This document shows positions 43,836-53,339 of a stretch of DNA of 64,000 nt, one piece after another. How positions within the stretch are numbered: position 1 is the stretch's first letter; the number at the start of each line of letters is the position of its first letter. A model generated the notes under the pieces. It saw only the letters and a program-made list of their open reading frames with translations. It did no database searches and was not told the origin of the DNA. The stretch comes from Caccoplasma_A sp045587545 (lineage in GTDB: Bacteria; Bacteroidota; Bacteroidia; Bacteroidales; G3-4614), in the NCBI GenBank assembly GCA_045587545.1, contig JAZNCN010000010.1, forward strand, positions 177,033-241,032, written 5' to 3'. A program made the translations under genes and the position numbers.

Positions 43836-45701
43836 ATGGAAGAAGTAGAGAAAAAAGAGATTGAAGCAATTTATAATGAAGATGCCATACGTACTCTTGA
43901 TTGGAAGGAGCATATTCGTCTGCGCCCCGGTATGTATATAGGAAAACTTGGCGACGGTTCTCATGCCGATGACGGAATATATGTGCTTCTAAAGGAGGTT
44001 ATGGATAATGCCATAGATGAGTATATGATGGGCTTTGGTTCTCAAATTGATGTCAACATAGAGGATAACAAAGTAGAGGTGCGAGATTATGGTCGTGGTA
44101 TTCCACTTGAGAAGGTTATTGATGTATCATCAAAGATGAATACAGGAGCAAAATACGACTCAAAAGCCTTTAAAAAATCTGTTGGTTTGAACGGAGTCGG
44201 TATAAAAGCCGTTAATGCTCTATCTACCAATTTCAGAATTGTTGCATATCGCGACGGACAATGTAAAGAGGTTGTATATGAAAAAGGGGCTGTTGTAACA
44301 GATGTTCCTATATGTACAACAACCGAGAAGAACGGAACTCTTGTTCAATTTACCCCTGATAATGACGAAAAAATATTTGCAAATTATGCATTCCGTGAGG
44401 AGTATGTTGAAAATTTATTAAAGAACTATTCATATCTGAATAGCGGATTGGCCATATATCTTAATGGTCGTAGATTTTACTCAAAAGGAGGATTGTTAGA
44501 CCTCTTGAATGATAAGATGACAGCAACACCTCTCTACTCAATAATCCATTTGAAGGGCGATGATATTGAGGTAGTAATAACTCACTGTGATCAATATGGT
44601 GAGGAGTACTACTCTTTTGTGAATGGTCAGCATACCACGCAAGGAGGAACACATCTTTCTGCCTTCCGCGAGGCTGCAACACGTACAATAAAAGAGTTCT
44701 TTAATAAGAACTTTGAGTTCTCTGATATTCGTAACGGAATGGTAGCAGCAGTCAGTATAAAAGTTGAGGAGCCTGTTTTTGAGTCGCAGACAAAAACTAA
44801 ATTAGGTTCTAAAGATATGGGACCTGAAGGCCCTACTATAGGTAAATTTTTGAATGACTTCTTAAAAAAAGAGTTAGACAATTACTTACACCGCGAACCA
44901 ACAACAGCAGAGTTGATGCTTAAAAAAGTGCAAGAATCCGAAAAAGAGCGTAAAGCCATAGCGGGAGTAACAAAACTTGCACGCGAACGTTCAAAGAAGG
45001 CTAATTTACATAATAAAAAATTGCGTGATTGTCGTATACACCTTAGCGATGCAAAAGGAGAAGATCGCGATAAATCAACACTTTTCATAACCGAGGGTGA
45101 TTCTGCCTCAGGATCAATAACAAAGAGTCGTAATGCCGAAACTCAGGCAGTATTCAGTTTACGAGGGAAACCCCTTAACTCATATGGTTTAACACGTAAA
45201 GTTGTTTATGAAAATGAAGAGTTTAATCTATTACAAGCAGCACTTGATATAGAAGATGGGCTTGAAGGATTGCGTTATAACAAAATAGTTATAGCAACCG
45301 ATGCCGATGTTGACGGCATGCACATAAGAATGTTGCTTTTAACCTTTTTCTTACAATTTTTTCCGGAACTTGTAAAGAAAGGACATGTATATATATTACA
45401 AACTCCACTTTTCAGGGTTCGTAATAAAAAAGAGACATACTATTGTTATACAGAAGAGGAGCGTATTGCTGCAATTGAAAAAGTTGGAGCGCACCCCGAG
45501 ATAACACGTTTTAAAGGTCTCGGAGAGATTTCAGCTTCGGAATTTGCCAACTTTATTGGTCCCGATATGCGTCTTGATCCGGTATCACTTAATAAACAAG
45601 ATGCCGTAGGAGAGATGTTAGAGTTCTATATGGGCAAGAATACAATGGATCGTCAAAATTTTATTATTGATAACTTGGTAACAGATGAAGACCTCTCTTA
45701 A
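43836..45701 (+). CDS. parE: DNA topoisomerase IV subunit B
   Basis: This is the ATPase/TOPRIM subunit of topoisomerase IV, which separates daughter chromosomes. The GHKL domain shows HIRLRPGMYIG, EVMDNAIDEYMMGFG, VRDYGRGIPLEKV and GLNGVGIKAVNALS. TOPRIM has FITEGDSASGSITKSRN and IATDADVDGMHI. The end is RFKGLGEISASEFANFIG. EGDSASGS and the absence of the extra gyrase sequence distinguish it from gyrB at 34242. It overlaps coaD by 17 bases, a tight coupling. Confidence 0.94.
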   Translation: MEEVEKKEIEAIYNEDAIRTLDWKEHIRLRPGMYIGKLGDGSHADDGIYVLLKEVMDNAIDEYMMGFGSQIDVNIEDNKVEVRDYGRGIPLEKVIDVSSKMNTGAKYDSKAFKKSVGLNGVGIKAVNALSTNFRIVAYRDGQCKEVVYEKGAVVTDVPICTTTEKNGTLVQFTPDNDEKIFANYAFREEYVENLLKNYSYLNSGLAIYLNGRRFYSKGGLLDLLNDKMTATPLYSIIHLKGDDIEVVITHCDQYGEEYYSFVNGQHTTQGGTHLSAFREAATRTIKEFFNKNFEFSDIRNGMVAAVSIKVEEPVFESQTKTKLGSKDMGPEGPTIGKFLNDFLKKELDNYLHREPTTAELMLKKVQESEKERKAIAGVTKLARERSKKANLHNKKLRDCRIHLSDAKGEDRDKSTLFITEGDSASGSITKSRNAETQAVFSLRGKPLNSYGLTRKVVYENEEFNLLQAALDIEDGLEGLRYNKIVIATDADVDGMHIRMLLLTFFLQFFPELVKKGHVYILQTPLFRVRNKKETYYCYTEEERIAAIEKVGAHPEITRFKGLGEISASEFANFIGPDMRLDPVSLNKQDAVGEMLEFYMGKNTMDRQNFIIDNLVTDEDLS

Positions 45702-46143
45702 TAAAATAGTTTTATTTCCAGGGAGCTTTGACCCCTTTACCATTGGTCACCAATGGGTAGTAGAGCGGGCTTTAACCTTAGCTGATAAGGTTATTATTGC
45801 CATAGGAGTAAATGAGAATAAAAAAAGGACATTTACCGTAGAGGAGGTTGAAGCCTTAATAAATAAAGTGTATCAGAATAACGATAGAGTAGAGGTAGTA
45901 GCATATAAAGGACTGACAATTGATGTTGTTAAAGAGGTTGGTGCAAATGCAATAGTACGAGGAGTCCGTTCAACAATTGACTTTGAGTATGAGAAAGCTA
46001 TTGCCGACACGAACCGAGAATTATCAGGAATAGAGACAATATTACTATTTACTCACCCTGCACTATCGCATATAAGTTCTTCAATGGTACGCGAATTGAT
46101 GCATTTTGGTCGAGACATATCTGACTATTTACCTAAACCATGA
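45685..46143 (+). CDS. coaD: Phosphopantetheine adenylyltransferase
   Basis: CoaD transfers AMP from ATP to 4'-phosphopantetheine, the step before last in coenzyme A synthesis. The nucleotidyltransferase motif GSFDPFTIGH (residues 13-22) and the second motif ISSSMVRELMHFG are intact, and RGVRSTIDFEYEKAIADTN lines the substrate site. At 152 residues it is normal. It starts within parE and ends with ATGA overlapping the next gene, so translation is probably coupled along parE-coaD-protease. Confidence 0.97.
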   Translation: MKTSLNKIVLFPGSFDPFTIGHQWVVERALTLADKVIIAIGVNENKKRTFTVEEVEALINKVYQNNDRVEVVAYKGLTIDVVKEVGANAIVRGVRSTIDFEYEKAIADTNRELSGIETILLFTHPALSHISSSMVRELMHFGRDISDYLPKP

Positions 46144-47750
46144 ACTTTAATATGAGAAAAATATTTCTTCTGCTATTTATAATATTTGTTCAAAATATAG
46201 CAGCACAACTAAATCAAACAGAAGGTTCAAAAAAACTTTCACTTATTAACTATGCAATAAACAATTTGTATGTTGATACCGTAAATGAAGCTCGCATAGT
46301 TGAGGCAGGTATAAGAGCTATGTTGGAGGAGTTGGATCCACATTCTGCATATCTTACAAAGGAAGAGGTTGAAGAGAGCAACGAATCGTTAAATGGTAAT
46401 TTTGATGGAGTTGGTATTCAATTTATGATGCAGAAGGATACCTGCTATATATTACAAACAATATCAGGAGGGCCATGTGAGAAAGTGGGTATATTGGCTG
46501 GAGACCGTATCATATTCATAAATGACACCATTGTTGCCGGAGTTAAAATGAGTGCTAACGACATTAAGAAACGCCTTCGTGGCTTGCGGGGGACAACTGT
46601 CAATGTCTTAGTAAAACGCCATGGGAGCGAAGGGTTGTTACCATTTACCATAACTCGCGATCAAATCCCCGTACATAGTGTTGATGCGGCATATATGGTT
46701 GCAAAAAATACAGGGTATGTGAAGTTAAGCCGTTTTGCAGCAACAACCTTTGATGAGTTTGTTGAGGCTATAGTACCAATGATAAGACTTAACAGAATGA
46801 AAAATCTTATCATTGACCTTCAAGGGAACGGCGGAGGATATTTGTCAGCGGCAGTAGGTTTAGCCAATATGTTGCTTGACGAAGGAAATCTTATTGTTTA
46901 CACGCAAGGACGCACCTCTCCACGCAAAGAGGAGCGAAGTGGTGAGAAGGGAGTATTCCGTGAAGGAAAACTTATAATATTGGTAGATGAAAACTCTGCA
47001 TCGGCATCAGAGATATTGGCAGGAGCAGTACAAGATTGGGATAGAGGAGTAATTGTAGGTCGTCGTACCTTTGGAAAAGGATTAGTACAACGTCCACTAC
47101 AAATGCCAGACGGTTCAATGTTACGATTAACAGTAGCACACTATTATACTCCGACAGGACGTTCAATACAGCGTCCTTATAACGAGGGCAACAAAGCATA
47201 TCGCAATGATATTTGGGAACGATACAATAGAGGCGAGATGATAAGCGCCGACAGCATACATTTTGCAGACTCCTTAAAATATACTACACTCAAAAATCAT
47301 CGTACAGTATTTGGAGGAGGAGGAATAATGCCAGATTGTTTTATTCCTGTAGATACAACGCTCTATTCAGATTATCATCGTGATATAGTAGCAAAAGGCA
47401 TTATGCCACAATTAGCAGCAGAGTATGCTGAGAATAACAAAAAAACTTTATTGTCAGAGTATAAGCGAGAAAATAAATTTATAGAGGAGTATCAAGTAAC
47501 AGACTCTCTAATGACTCAACTTATAAATTTAGCGACTGAAGTGGGAGTGGAGTATAAAGAAGAGGAATACAATCGCTCATGCTCTTTGATGAATTTACAG
47601 ATGAAAGCTCTTATTGCACGAGATCTTTTTGACCAATCATCATACTACAAAGTAATAAATACAGAAGCAAATAATGCTCTTACGCGAGCATTAGCTATAA
47701 TAGCCGATGAAAATGAATATTTAAAACTACTTAATGAGGTTAAGAAGTAG
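46140..47750 (+). CDS. S41 family C-terminal processing peptidase
   Basis: This 536-residue periplasmic serine protease has a signal peptide (about residues 5-22, ending IAAQ). A PDZ domain lies at about 80-165 (GVGIQFMMQKDTCYILQTISGGPCEKVGILAGDRI). The S41 catalytic region has LIIDLQGNGGGYLSAA and DENSASASEILAGAVQDW, with nucleophile Ser 288 by spacing to Lys 313 in FGKGLVQ. The end carries extra helical sequence. Family members trim C-termini of exported proteins. It overlaps coaD by four bases. The start at 46140 is chosen for that overlap; a second ATG (MRKIFLLL) is four codons later. Confidence 0.93.
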   Translation: MNFNMRKIFLLLFIIFVQNIAAQLNQTEGSKKLSLINYAINNLYVDTVNEARIVEAGIRAMLEELDPHSAYLTKEEVEESNESLNGNFDGVGIQFMMQKDTCYILQTISGGPCEKVGILAGDRIIFINDTIVAGVKMSANDIKKRLRGLRGTTVNVLVKRHGSEGLLPFTITRDQIPVHSVDAAYMVAKNTGYVKLSRFAATTFDEFVEAIVPMIRLNRMKNLIIDLQGNGGGYLSAAVGLANMLLDEGNLIVYTQGRTSPRKEERSGEKGVFREGKLIILVDENSASASEILAGAVQDWDRGVIVGRRTFGKGLVQRPLQMPDGSMLRLTVAHYYTPTGRSIQRPYNEGNKAYRNDIWERYNRGEMISADSIHFADSLKYTTLKNHRTVFGGGGIMPDCFIPVDTTLYSDYHRDIVAKGIMPQLAAEYAENNKKTLLSEYKRENKFIEEYQVTDSLMTQLINLATEVGVEYKEEEYNRSCSLMNLQMKALIARDLFDQSSYYKVINTEANNALTRALAIIADENEYLKLLNEVKK

Positions 47751-47752
47751 TA

Positions 47753-48862
47753 TCAAGGTATAATTTCAAAAGTAGATATAATAGGGTAGTGGTCTGAATC
47801 CTTAATACTTTTATCAATATATGTATTAAGGCATTTTAGACCTTTTCCATATAGTATATGGTCAATCCTGAAAAAGAACTTATCGGCATGATAAGTAATA
47901 TCGGGGCCAAAACAAGTCTCAACATAAGCATCTTTTAAATCTCCTCTTATCTTATTGTAAACATATGATTGTTGAGTGTCGTTGAAATCGCCACAAATAA
48001 TAATATCCCTATCAAAGTCTTTGACAGTTTCAGCAATCTTGTCAGCCTGTAAAGCTCTGCGTTTAGCAGCGGCAGATATTTTCCAAATAAGTTGACGCTT
48101 AACATTGTCCATAAGAGTCTCACTTTCAGTAATGTGAGAAGTTAGATAGTTGAACAGCCCTCTGTCATCTGAAGATAATCTATTTGATTCCAAATGGTTA
48201 ACAACAAATTTTATTACTTTTCCTTTGATATCAATACTATACATAATTGAACCATTAGTGTTTACAGGAGCAATTATAGGTATTGCATCAGTAATTGGGT
48301 ATTTTGACAAACATGCCAATCCCGATTCATAATAGTGATTATCATTAAGGAATACTTTCCTATATGGATATATTTTAGCAAATGCTGAATCAAGATCATT
48401 CTCTTGTAATGAGTTTAAAGCTCTACCAACAGCATACTCTTGTAAACATACAACATCTGCATTGCTACTCTTTATAAATTCAATTATGGGATTAACTTTT
48501 TCTCCTTTGTGCGGTGTCATTTTAGCAAAGCAGCAGGTATTAAAACTCATAACTTTAACAGAATCCCCACCTGTATATTCCGTATTATTTATATTTATAG
48601 GAAAGTATCTGGAGACACTACCCCATGATAAAGCAATAGCTATAATAGGAATAAATGCAATTTTATTCTTTTGTATAATCCAAAATATAAGAATAGCAAT
48701 GTTGCTCCATAATATAAAAGGGAATATTAAAGAAAGATATACAGTTTTATGTATAACATTTGGGGATATCAGGTAGCTATACGCTGCAACAATTAACAGC
48801 AATCCAAAAATCGCTGTTATAGTAGAGCCTATATATTTATATATTAATTTTAAGAACTTCAA
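47753..48862 (-). CDS. Membrane-anchored endonuclease/exonuclease/phosphatase family protein
   Basis: Residues 1-95 hold three hydrophobic segments. The rest is an EEP (DNase I-like) domain with VMSFNTCCF, ADVVCLQEYAVG (catalytic Glu), VNHLES, IICGDFNDTQQ and SDHYPIIS (catalytic Asp-His). All core residues appear intact. Such proteins may be nucleases, phosphodiesterases or phosphatases; substrate unknown. It is 13 bases after the rhomboid gene and ends two bases from the convergent S41 protease gene, with no terminator between. Confidence 0.9.
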   Translation of the reverse strand: MKFLKLIYKYIGSTITAIFGLLLIVAAYSYLISPNVIHKTVYLSLIFPFILWSNIAILIFWIIQKNKIAFIPIIAIALSWGSVSRYFPININNTEYTGGDSVKVMSFNTCCFAKMTPHKGEKVNPIIEFIKSSNADVVCLQEYAVGRALNSLQENDLDSAFAKIYPYRKVFLNDNHYYESGLACLSKYPITDAIPIIAPVNTNGSIMYSIDIKGKVIKFVVNHLESNRLSSDDRGLFNYLTSHITESETLMDNVKRQLIWKISAAAKRRALQADKIAETVKDFDRDIIICGDFNDTQQSYVYNKIRGDLKDAYVETCFGPDITYHADKFFFRIDHILYGKGLKCLNTYIDKSIKDSDHYPIISTFEIIP

Positions 48863-48875
48863 AACAGGTCAGTTA

Positions 48876-49589
48876 TTAAAAATAAGGTCCTCCGCCAATA
48901 CCTTTTTTTCGCCAATAAAGAATTAAAATTAAGCCAAACAACATACCTCCAAGGTGAGCAAAATGGGCAACATTATCACCTGCAGCCCCTGCCACGCCAA
49001 AGAAGAGTTCTACGATTCCATAAAAAGCAACAAAATATTTAGCCTTTATAGGAATAGGTATAAACATTAAAAAGAGTTCGGCATTAGGGAATAGCATACC
49101 AAAAGCCAATAATATACCAAATACAGCGCCTGATGCACCAACGGTATTGAACATGGCTGTGTACATCTCTACGGGGACATTAACCATTGTCCCATGAATG
49201 GTTTCGGCAGCAACATAACTTTGACCGGCAACAGATAACCACCAAACAAGTTCTTGAATGATACCGGCACCAATACCTGTTGTAAAGTAGTAGAATAAAA
49301 ATCTTTTTGATCCCCATACCATCTCTAACGTTCTACCAAAAATAAATACAGAGAACATATTGAAGAAGACATGGCTTATTGAAGTGGGATCGTGCATAAA
49401 CATATATGTTATAAACTGAGCCGCATTAAAGTCGGGAGCAGTAATATAATGTAACCCCAAATATTTAGTTAAATCAAAATCAAATCTATTACCTAAAACA
49501 AAGGTGGCGAGCCATATCAAAAAATTTATAATAATTAAATTTTTGGTAACCGGCGGTATTGATGCAAAAAAAGAGTTCCCTTTAAACAT
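48876..49589 (-). CDS. Rhomboid family intramembrane serine protease
   Basis: This 237-residue protein has six or more membrane segments. The catalytic Ser is in GASGAVFG (Ser 153) and the His in HFAHLGG (His 212). The conserved His and Asn of the oxyanion region appear in ISHVFFNMFS (73 and 77). It cleaves membrane proteins within the bilayer; its substrate is unknown. A -7 box TATTTTTG lies upstream on the minus strand at 49649-49656. It is cotranscribed with the EEP-domain gene. Confidence 0.94.
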   Translation of the reverse strand: MFKGNSFFASIPPVTKNLIIINFLIWLATFVLGNRFDFDLTKYLGLHYITAPDFNAAQFITYMFMHDPTSISHVFFNMFSVFIFGRTLEMVWGSKRFLFYYFTTGIGAGIIQELVWWLSVAGQSYVAAETIHGTMVNVPVEMYTAMFNTVGASGAVFGILLAFGMLFPNAELFLMFIPIPIKAKYFVAFYGIVELFFGVAGAAGDNVAHFAHLGGMLFGLILILYWRKKGIGGGPYF

Positions 49590-49759
49590 TTACTACTATA
49601 TTTATTATATAAACAACAATGAAAAATGAGTGATTGTTATTGCGGAGACAAAAATAGGCAAAAAATATAAAATGTCGGCTATCTTAAATCAAAATAAGTA
49701 GTTGATGTGTGAAGTATAAAAAAAAATTAAAAATTTTTTAAAAAAAAGAGCCTAAATCA

Positions 49760-49789
49760 TTGCTAATTAATTTTATATACCTATATTTG
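49760..49789 (+). promoter_or_regulatory. Promoter of the HU gene
   Basis: TTG (49760-49762), 19 bases, then TATATTTG (49782-49789). Leader about 50 bases. Confidence 0.6.
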
Positions 49790-49847
49790 CAGTAGTTAAA
49801 GGAGTTAATATCTCCAACGTATAATTAATTATTAAAAATAAAGCTTT

Positions 49848-50120
49848 ATGAACAAATCAGAATTAATTAATGCTATTGCTGAGAAAGCAGGCTTGTCAAA
49901 AGCAGATGCTAAAAAAGCATTAGAGGCATTTACAAGCGCAGTATCAGATGCATTGGTAGCAGGCGACAAAGTTGCATTGGTAGGTTTCGGAACATTCTCA
50001 ATCAATGAGAAAGGCGAAAGAACAGGTATTAACCCTGCAACAAAAGAGAAAATCACGATTGCAGCTAAGAAAGTTGTTAAATTCAAAGCTGGTGCAGAGC
50101 TTGCTGAGAAAGTAAAATAA
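49848..50120 (+). CDS. HU family DNA-binding protein
   Basis: This 90-residue nucleoid protein has the complete HU fold. MNKSELINAIAEKAGLSKADAKKALEAF-type helices are followed by VALVGFGTFSINEKGERTGINPATKEKI, the DNA-inserting arm with its conserved GxNP. It bends and compacts DNA. It has its own promoter and a strong terminator, and its codon choice looks like that of a highly expressed gene. Confidence 0.96.
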   Translation: MNKSELINAIAEKAGLSKADAKKALEAFTSAVSDALVAGDKVALVGFGTFSINEKGERTGINPATKEKITIAAKKVVKFKAGAELAEKVK

Positions 50121-50142
50121 TTTACGCATCTAATTAGCAAAA

Positions 50143-50179
50143 AATAAGAGATTGCCCATCGGGCAATCTCTTATTTTTT
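50143..50179 (+). terminator. Terminator after HU
   Basis: A 15-bp perfect stem (50143-50157 with 50161-50175), 3-base loop and T-run. Confidence 0.9.
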
Positions 50180-50257
50180 ATGTATGATAGATATTATTTA
50201 TGAAACAGCTATGTCCTTATTATAAATACGATCTTATAATTATATTCTTAAATGGTT

Positions 50258-50301
50258 TATAAAAAGGAATGAGAAATTTATATTCCTCATTCCTTTTTAT
50301 A
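50258..50301. terminator. Terminator of the POT transporter gene
   Basis: A 16-bp perfect stem (50258-50273 with 50286-50301), downstream of the minus-strand POT gene. Confidence 0.65.
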
Positions 50302-50310
50302 TAACTAAAG

Positions 50311-50360
50311 TTTTAGTTGCTTAATTATCTTAGTAATCTTAGTTATCATAGTTAACTAAC
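50311..50360. repeat. Degenerate nine-base tandem repeats, TTAGTnATC type
   Basis: The stretch reads TTAGTTGC, TTAATTATC, TTAGTAATC, TTAGTTATC, ATAGTTAAC. Related arrays lie at 55153-55218 and 60098-60152, all in gene-end spacers. Confidence 0.5.
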
Positions 50361-50363
50361 AAT

Positions 50364-51890
50364 TTACTTAGTAGCGCTCTCTAAGCGTTTCATCATTGCA
50401 AACATAAACAATGCCGATAGTAAGCAAAGCACGATGAATACGCTCCATACAAGCCATAAAGGAAGACCTCCCCAAAGGAATCCGCCAACAGCAACAAGCA
50501 TGTTACCCAAAGCAGTTGAAACAAACCAACCACCCATCATCATTCCTTTAAGTTTTGGAGGAGCAACCTTAGAGACAAACGAAATACCCATAGGTGATAG
50601 CAGCAACTCAGCGAAAGTAAGAACGAGATAAGTTGAGATCAACCAATTTGACGATACCAATACAGGCTCTTCCCCGGCAGCAACAGCAGCCGCTTGAGCA
50701 TCAGGAGTAGGCAAACCAAACGAACCTATTGCAATAACGGCAAAACCTGCAGCAGCAACTAACATACCATAGGCAATCTTACGAGGAGCAGAAGGCTCTT
50801 TTTTCTTCTTGGCAAGAGAACCAAAAATAGCCAACGAAACAGGAGTCAAAGCAACCACGTAGAATGGGTTAAATTGTTGGAAAATAGGAGCACTAATACC
50901 TATAGAAGCATTCTCTGCTCCAATATATCTGTAACCTAAGAAAGCCAAAACTGCGGCAAAAATAACACCGGATATAGATTTACCTTTAGTTGTAGCACTT
51001 TGGAAGAATGAGAATGCGGCATAAACGCCGATAATAATAGCTACTAAGTTCCACACGTCAAACAACATGCTTTGAGGACCTTCAGCACTCTTTACATTAA
51101 ACTCGTTAGCAAAGTAGGTAAGAGCCAAGCCATTTTGGTGGAATGCCATCCAGAAGAAGATAACCACGGCAAATACCAAGCAAAGAGCAACAACGCGAGC
51201 TTTAGTCTCTTGAGGAGTAAGATTGTCTTCAACTTTTGTGTCACCTGCTTTTCTAACACCACCTTCAACATGGCGGAAAGTCGGGCGGAATATATAATAA
51301 ATAGCTATAGATAATACCAACGAAGCACAAGCCACTGCAAAAGAGAAGTGGTAAGCATCATTTGATGAGTAACCAAGAGCAGTTTCTGCCCACTCTTTAA
51401 TCTCTACGGCAGCAGTAGGAGCAAACAAAGCACCAATGTTTATAGCCATGTAGAAGATAGAGAAAGCGGCATCGCGTTTATCGGCATATTTAGGGTCATC
51501 ATAAAGGTTACCAACCATAACTTGTAGGTTGCCTTTAAATAAACCGGTACCAAGGCTGATAAAGATAAGTGCACCTAACATTACCACCATTGCAACAGTA
51601 TCACCGCCAAGAGGGAACGAAAGCAATAGATAACCAAGAAACATAATCATAATACCGATGGTAACCATTTTACCAAAACCGAATTTGTCGGCCATGATAC
51701 CACCAATAAGGGGCATAAAATATACCAAACCTAAGAAAGTACTATAAATAGCACCTGCAACACCTGCGTCTAAACCAAAATTCTCGCGCAGGAACAGAGC
51801 AAACACTGCCAACATGGTGTAGTATCCAAAACGTTCACCTGTGTTAGCAAGGGCAAGGGCAAAAAGCCCTTTGGGTTGATTGTTGAACAT
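50364..51890 (-). CDS. POT family peptide transporter
   Basis: This 508-residue proton-coupled oligopeptide transporter has the POT signature region NTGERFGYYTMLAVFALFL (residues 16-34, with the ExxERFxYY-like element as GERFGYY) and GTGLFKGNLQVMVGNLY (about 113). About 14 membrane segments are predicted. It imports di- and tripeptides. It is the last gene of the operon encoding the amidotransferase-dipeptidase fusion, the M28 peptidase and SufE, which suggests use of small peptides. Confidence 0.93.
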   Translation of the reverse strand: MFNNQPKGLFALALANTGERFGYYTMLAVFALFLRENFGLDAGVAGAIYSTFLGLVYFMPLIGGIMADKFGFGKMVTIGIMIMFLGYLLLSFPLGGDTVAMVVMLGALIFISLGTGLFKGNLQVMVGNLYDDPKYADKRDAAFSIFYMAINIGALFAPTAAVEIKEWAETALGYSSNDAYHFSFAVACASLVLSIAIYYIFRPTFRHVEGGVRKAGDTKVEDNLTPQETKARVVALCLVFAVVIFFWMAFHQNGLALTYFANEFNVKSAEGPQSMLFDVWNLVAIIIGVYAAFSFFQSATTKGKSISGVIFAAVLAFLGYRYIGAENASIGISAPIFQQFNPFYVVALTPVSLAIFGSLAKKKKEPSAPRKIAYGMLVAAAGFAVIAIGSFGLPTPDAQAAAVAAGEEPVLVSSNWLISTYLVLTFAELLLSPMGISFVSKVAPPKLKGMMMGGWFVSTALGNMLVAVGGFLWGGLPLWLVWSVFIVLCLLSALFMFAMMKRLESATK

Positions 51891-51918
51891 AGTTGATTAA
51901 TTTTAAGTTAATAATATA

Positions 51919-52347
51919 TTATTTATTGTTTTTAGTCTCAAAAGCAAGAGCGTAGAGTTTCATCTGTTTAACCATCGACGCCAAACCATTTGAACGGGTT
52001 GGAGAAAGATTTTCTTTCAAACCAATTTCCTCGATAAAATAGAGTTCACTCTCCAAAATCTCTTTAGGTGTATGACCTGACAATGTATTTATCAGCATAG
52101 CAACAATACCTTTAACAATAAGAGCATCGCTATCACCTTTAAAAATAATATTGCCATCAACATAGTCGGCTTGTAGCCACACCCTGCTTTGGCACCCTTC
52201 AATTAAATTTGAGTCGTTTTTATACTCATCAGCCAAGGGTTCAAGGCTTGCAGCCATATCCATTATCAAGGAGTATTTATCCATCCAGTCATCAAACCCT
52301 GCAAACTCCTCAATAATCTCATTCTGAATATCATTAATACTTTTCAT
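51919..52347 (-). CDS. sufE: SufE-like cysteine desulfurase sulfur acceptor
   Basis: SufE accepts sulfur from SufS for iron-sulfur cluster assembly. The protein shows DWMDKYSLIMDMAASLEPL, NLIEGCQSRVWLQADY with the sulfur-accepting Cys in EGCQSRVW, and DSDALIVKGIVAMLINTLSGHTPKEI. I start it at ATG 52347 (MKSINDIQN); another ATG at 52356 overlaps the M28 stop by eight bases. Length is about 142 residues. sufS and sufBCD are not here; the gene sits in a peptide operon. Confidence 0.93.
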   Translation of the reverse strand: MKSINDIQNEIIEEFAGFDDWMDKYSLIMDMAASLEPLADEYKNDSNLIEGCQSRVWLQADYVDGNIIFKGDSDALIVKGIVAMLINTLSGHTPKEILESELYFIEEIGLKENLSPTRSNGLASMVKQMKLYALAFETKNNK

Positions 52348-52348
52348 A

Positions 52349-53335
52349 TCATTCATTATATATAACCGATAAGACAGTTTGTCCAACTGCACTCATCGTA
52401 TTTTTATCAATATTACGCATATCATCTTTTAATGTATGCCAATAAGGCGGAAATCCTGTCTCTGAATTCGGATAATAAGCAATAATATCCACGCATGGGA
52501 TACCATACATATTTATATATAGGTGGTCGTCAGTAACCGCTCCGCCACTATTTTTTGGGAAATAGCTACCATAACCCAATTTGTGAGCTTCGTTCCACAC
52601 CTTTTTTACTATATGCGGAGCAAAGTGTATTGACACCTGCTCTTGAGGGAACACACTGCCTGCACCACTAACCATATCAAGTAAAATCCCAAAATCTGCT
52701 CTGTAGCCCGGTATATGTGGGTGCTTTGCCCAATATTGCGAGCCTAAAGCCCAATCGTCATCAACTACGCTATTACCTTCAAAAAAATAAGGTTTGCCAT
52801 AATCTTCGGCATCAAAGAGTATAATATCAACACCAACGTTTGAAGGCTGTGCCCCAATAAGACGTGCAATTTCTAATAGAATACCAACTGATGCTGCTCC
52901 GTCGTCAGCTCCGGCAATAGGTTTGCGGTGATTAGCCTTGTTGGAGTCATAGTCGGCATAAGGTCTGCTGTCCCAATGAGCAAAAAGTAAAACCCTACGT
53001 TGTTTTTCAGGAGCAAAAGAACCAATCACATTAAAAATATTAAGACTCTCTCCGTTATATGCCGTTACTTTACCTCGCTGTATTATGGTATCAGCACCAT
53101 GCCTTTTAAGTTCTTCTGCCAAAAAAATAGCAGTTTTGCGATGAGCTTCAGTATTTGGTATTCTATAACCAAAAGCCAATTGCTCTTCGGTATATCTATA
53201 AGCGCTGTCGGCTACAAATTTAGGAGTTTCAATCTTCACTCTTTCAACCCTTTCGGCAGCTTTGGCAGGCCTCTCTTTGCAACCGCAAAAAAACAGTACT
53301 GAAAAAATAGAAATAATAAAAAATCTCTCTCTCAT
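52349..53335 (-). CDS. M28 family metallopeptidase, lipoprotein
   Basis: The start at ATG 53335 gives MRERFFIISIFSVLFFCGC, a lipoprotein signal with lipobox FCGC. An earlier ATG would overlap the upstream gene and spoil the signal. The M28 zinc ligands are visible: HWDSRP, GADDGAASVG, DAEDYGKPYF, DMVSGAG and TDDHLYIN. The family includes aminopeptidases and bacterial glutaminyl cyclases; DSRPYAD and WALGSQYW resemble the cyclase-like subgroup, so either activity is possible. It lies four bases after the fusion gene. Anchoring at the outer membrane or periplasm is inferred. Confidence 0.9.
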   Translation of the reverse strand: MRERFFIISIFSVLFFCGCKERPAKAAERVERVKIETPKFVADSAYRYTEEQLAFGYRIPNTEAHRKTAIFLAEELKRHGADTIIQRGKVTAYNGESLNIFNVIGSFAPEKQRRVLLFAHWDSRPYADYDSNKANHRKPIAGADDGAASVGILLEIARLIGAQPSNVGVDIILFDAEDYGKPYFFEGNSVVDDDWALGSQYWAKHPHIPGYRADFGILLDMVSGAGSVFPQEQVSIHFAPHIVKKVWNEAHKLGYGSYFPKNSGGAVTDDHLYINMYGIPCVDIIAYYPNSETGFPPYWHTLKDDMRNIDKNTMSAVGQTVLSVIYNE

Positions 53336-53339
53336 AAAA

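Noticed and set aside
49590..49847. Possible small RNA or tRNA in the spacer before HU
   Set aside because: No cloverleaf or stable fold; the spacer is explained by the rhomboid and HU promoters.
50311..50360. CRISPR-like array
   Set aside because: Units are only nine bases, degenerate and without spacers; no cas genes are present.
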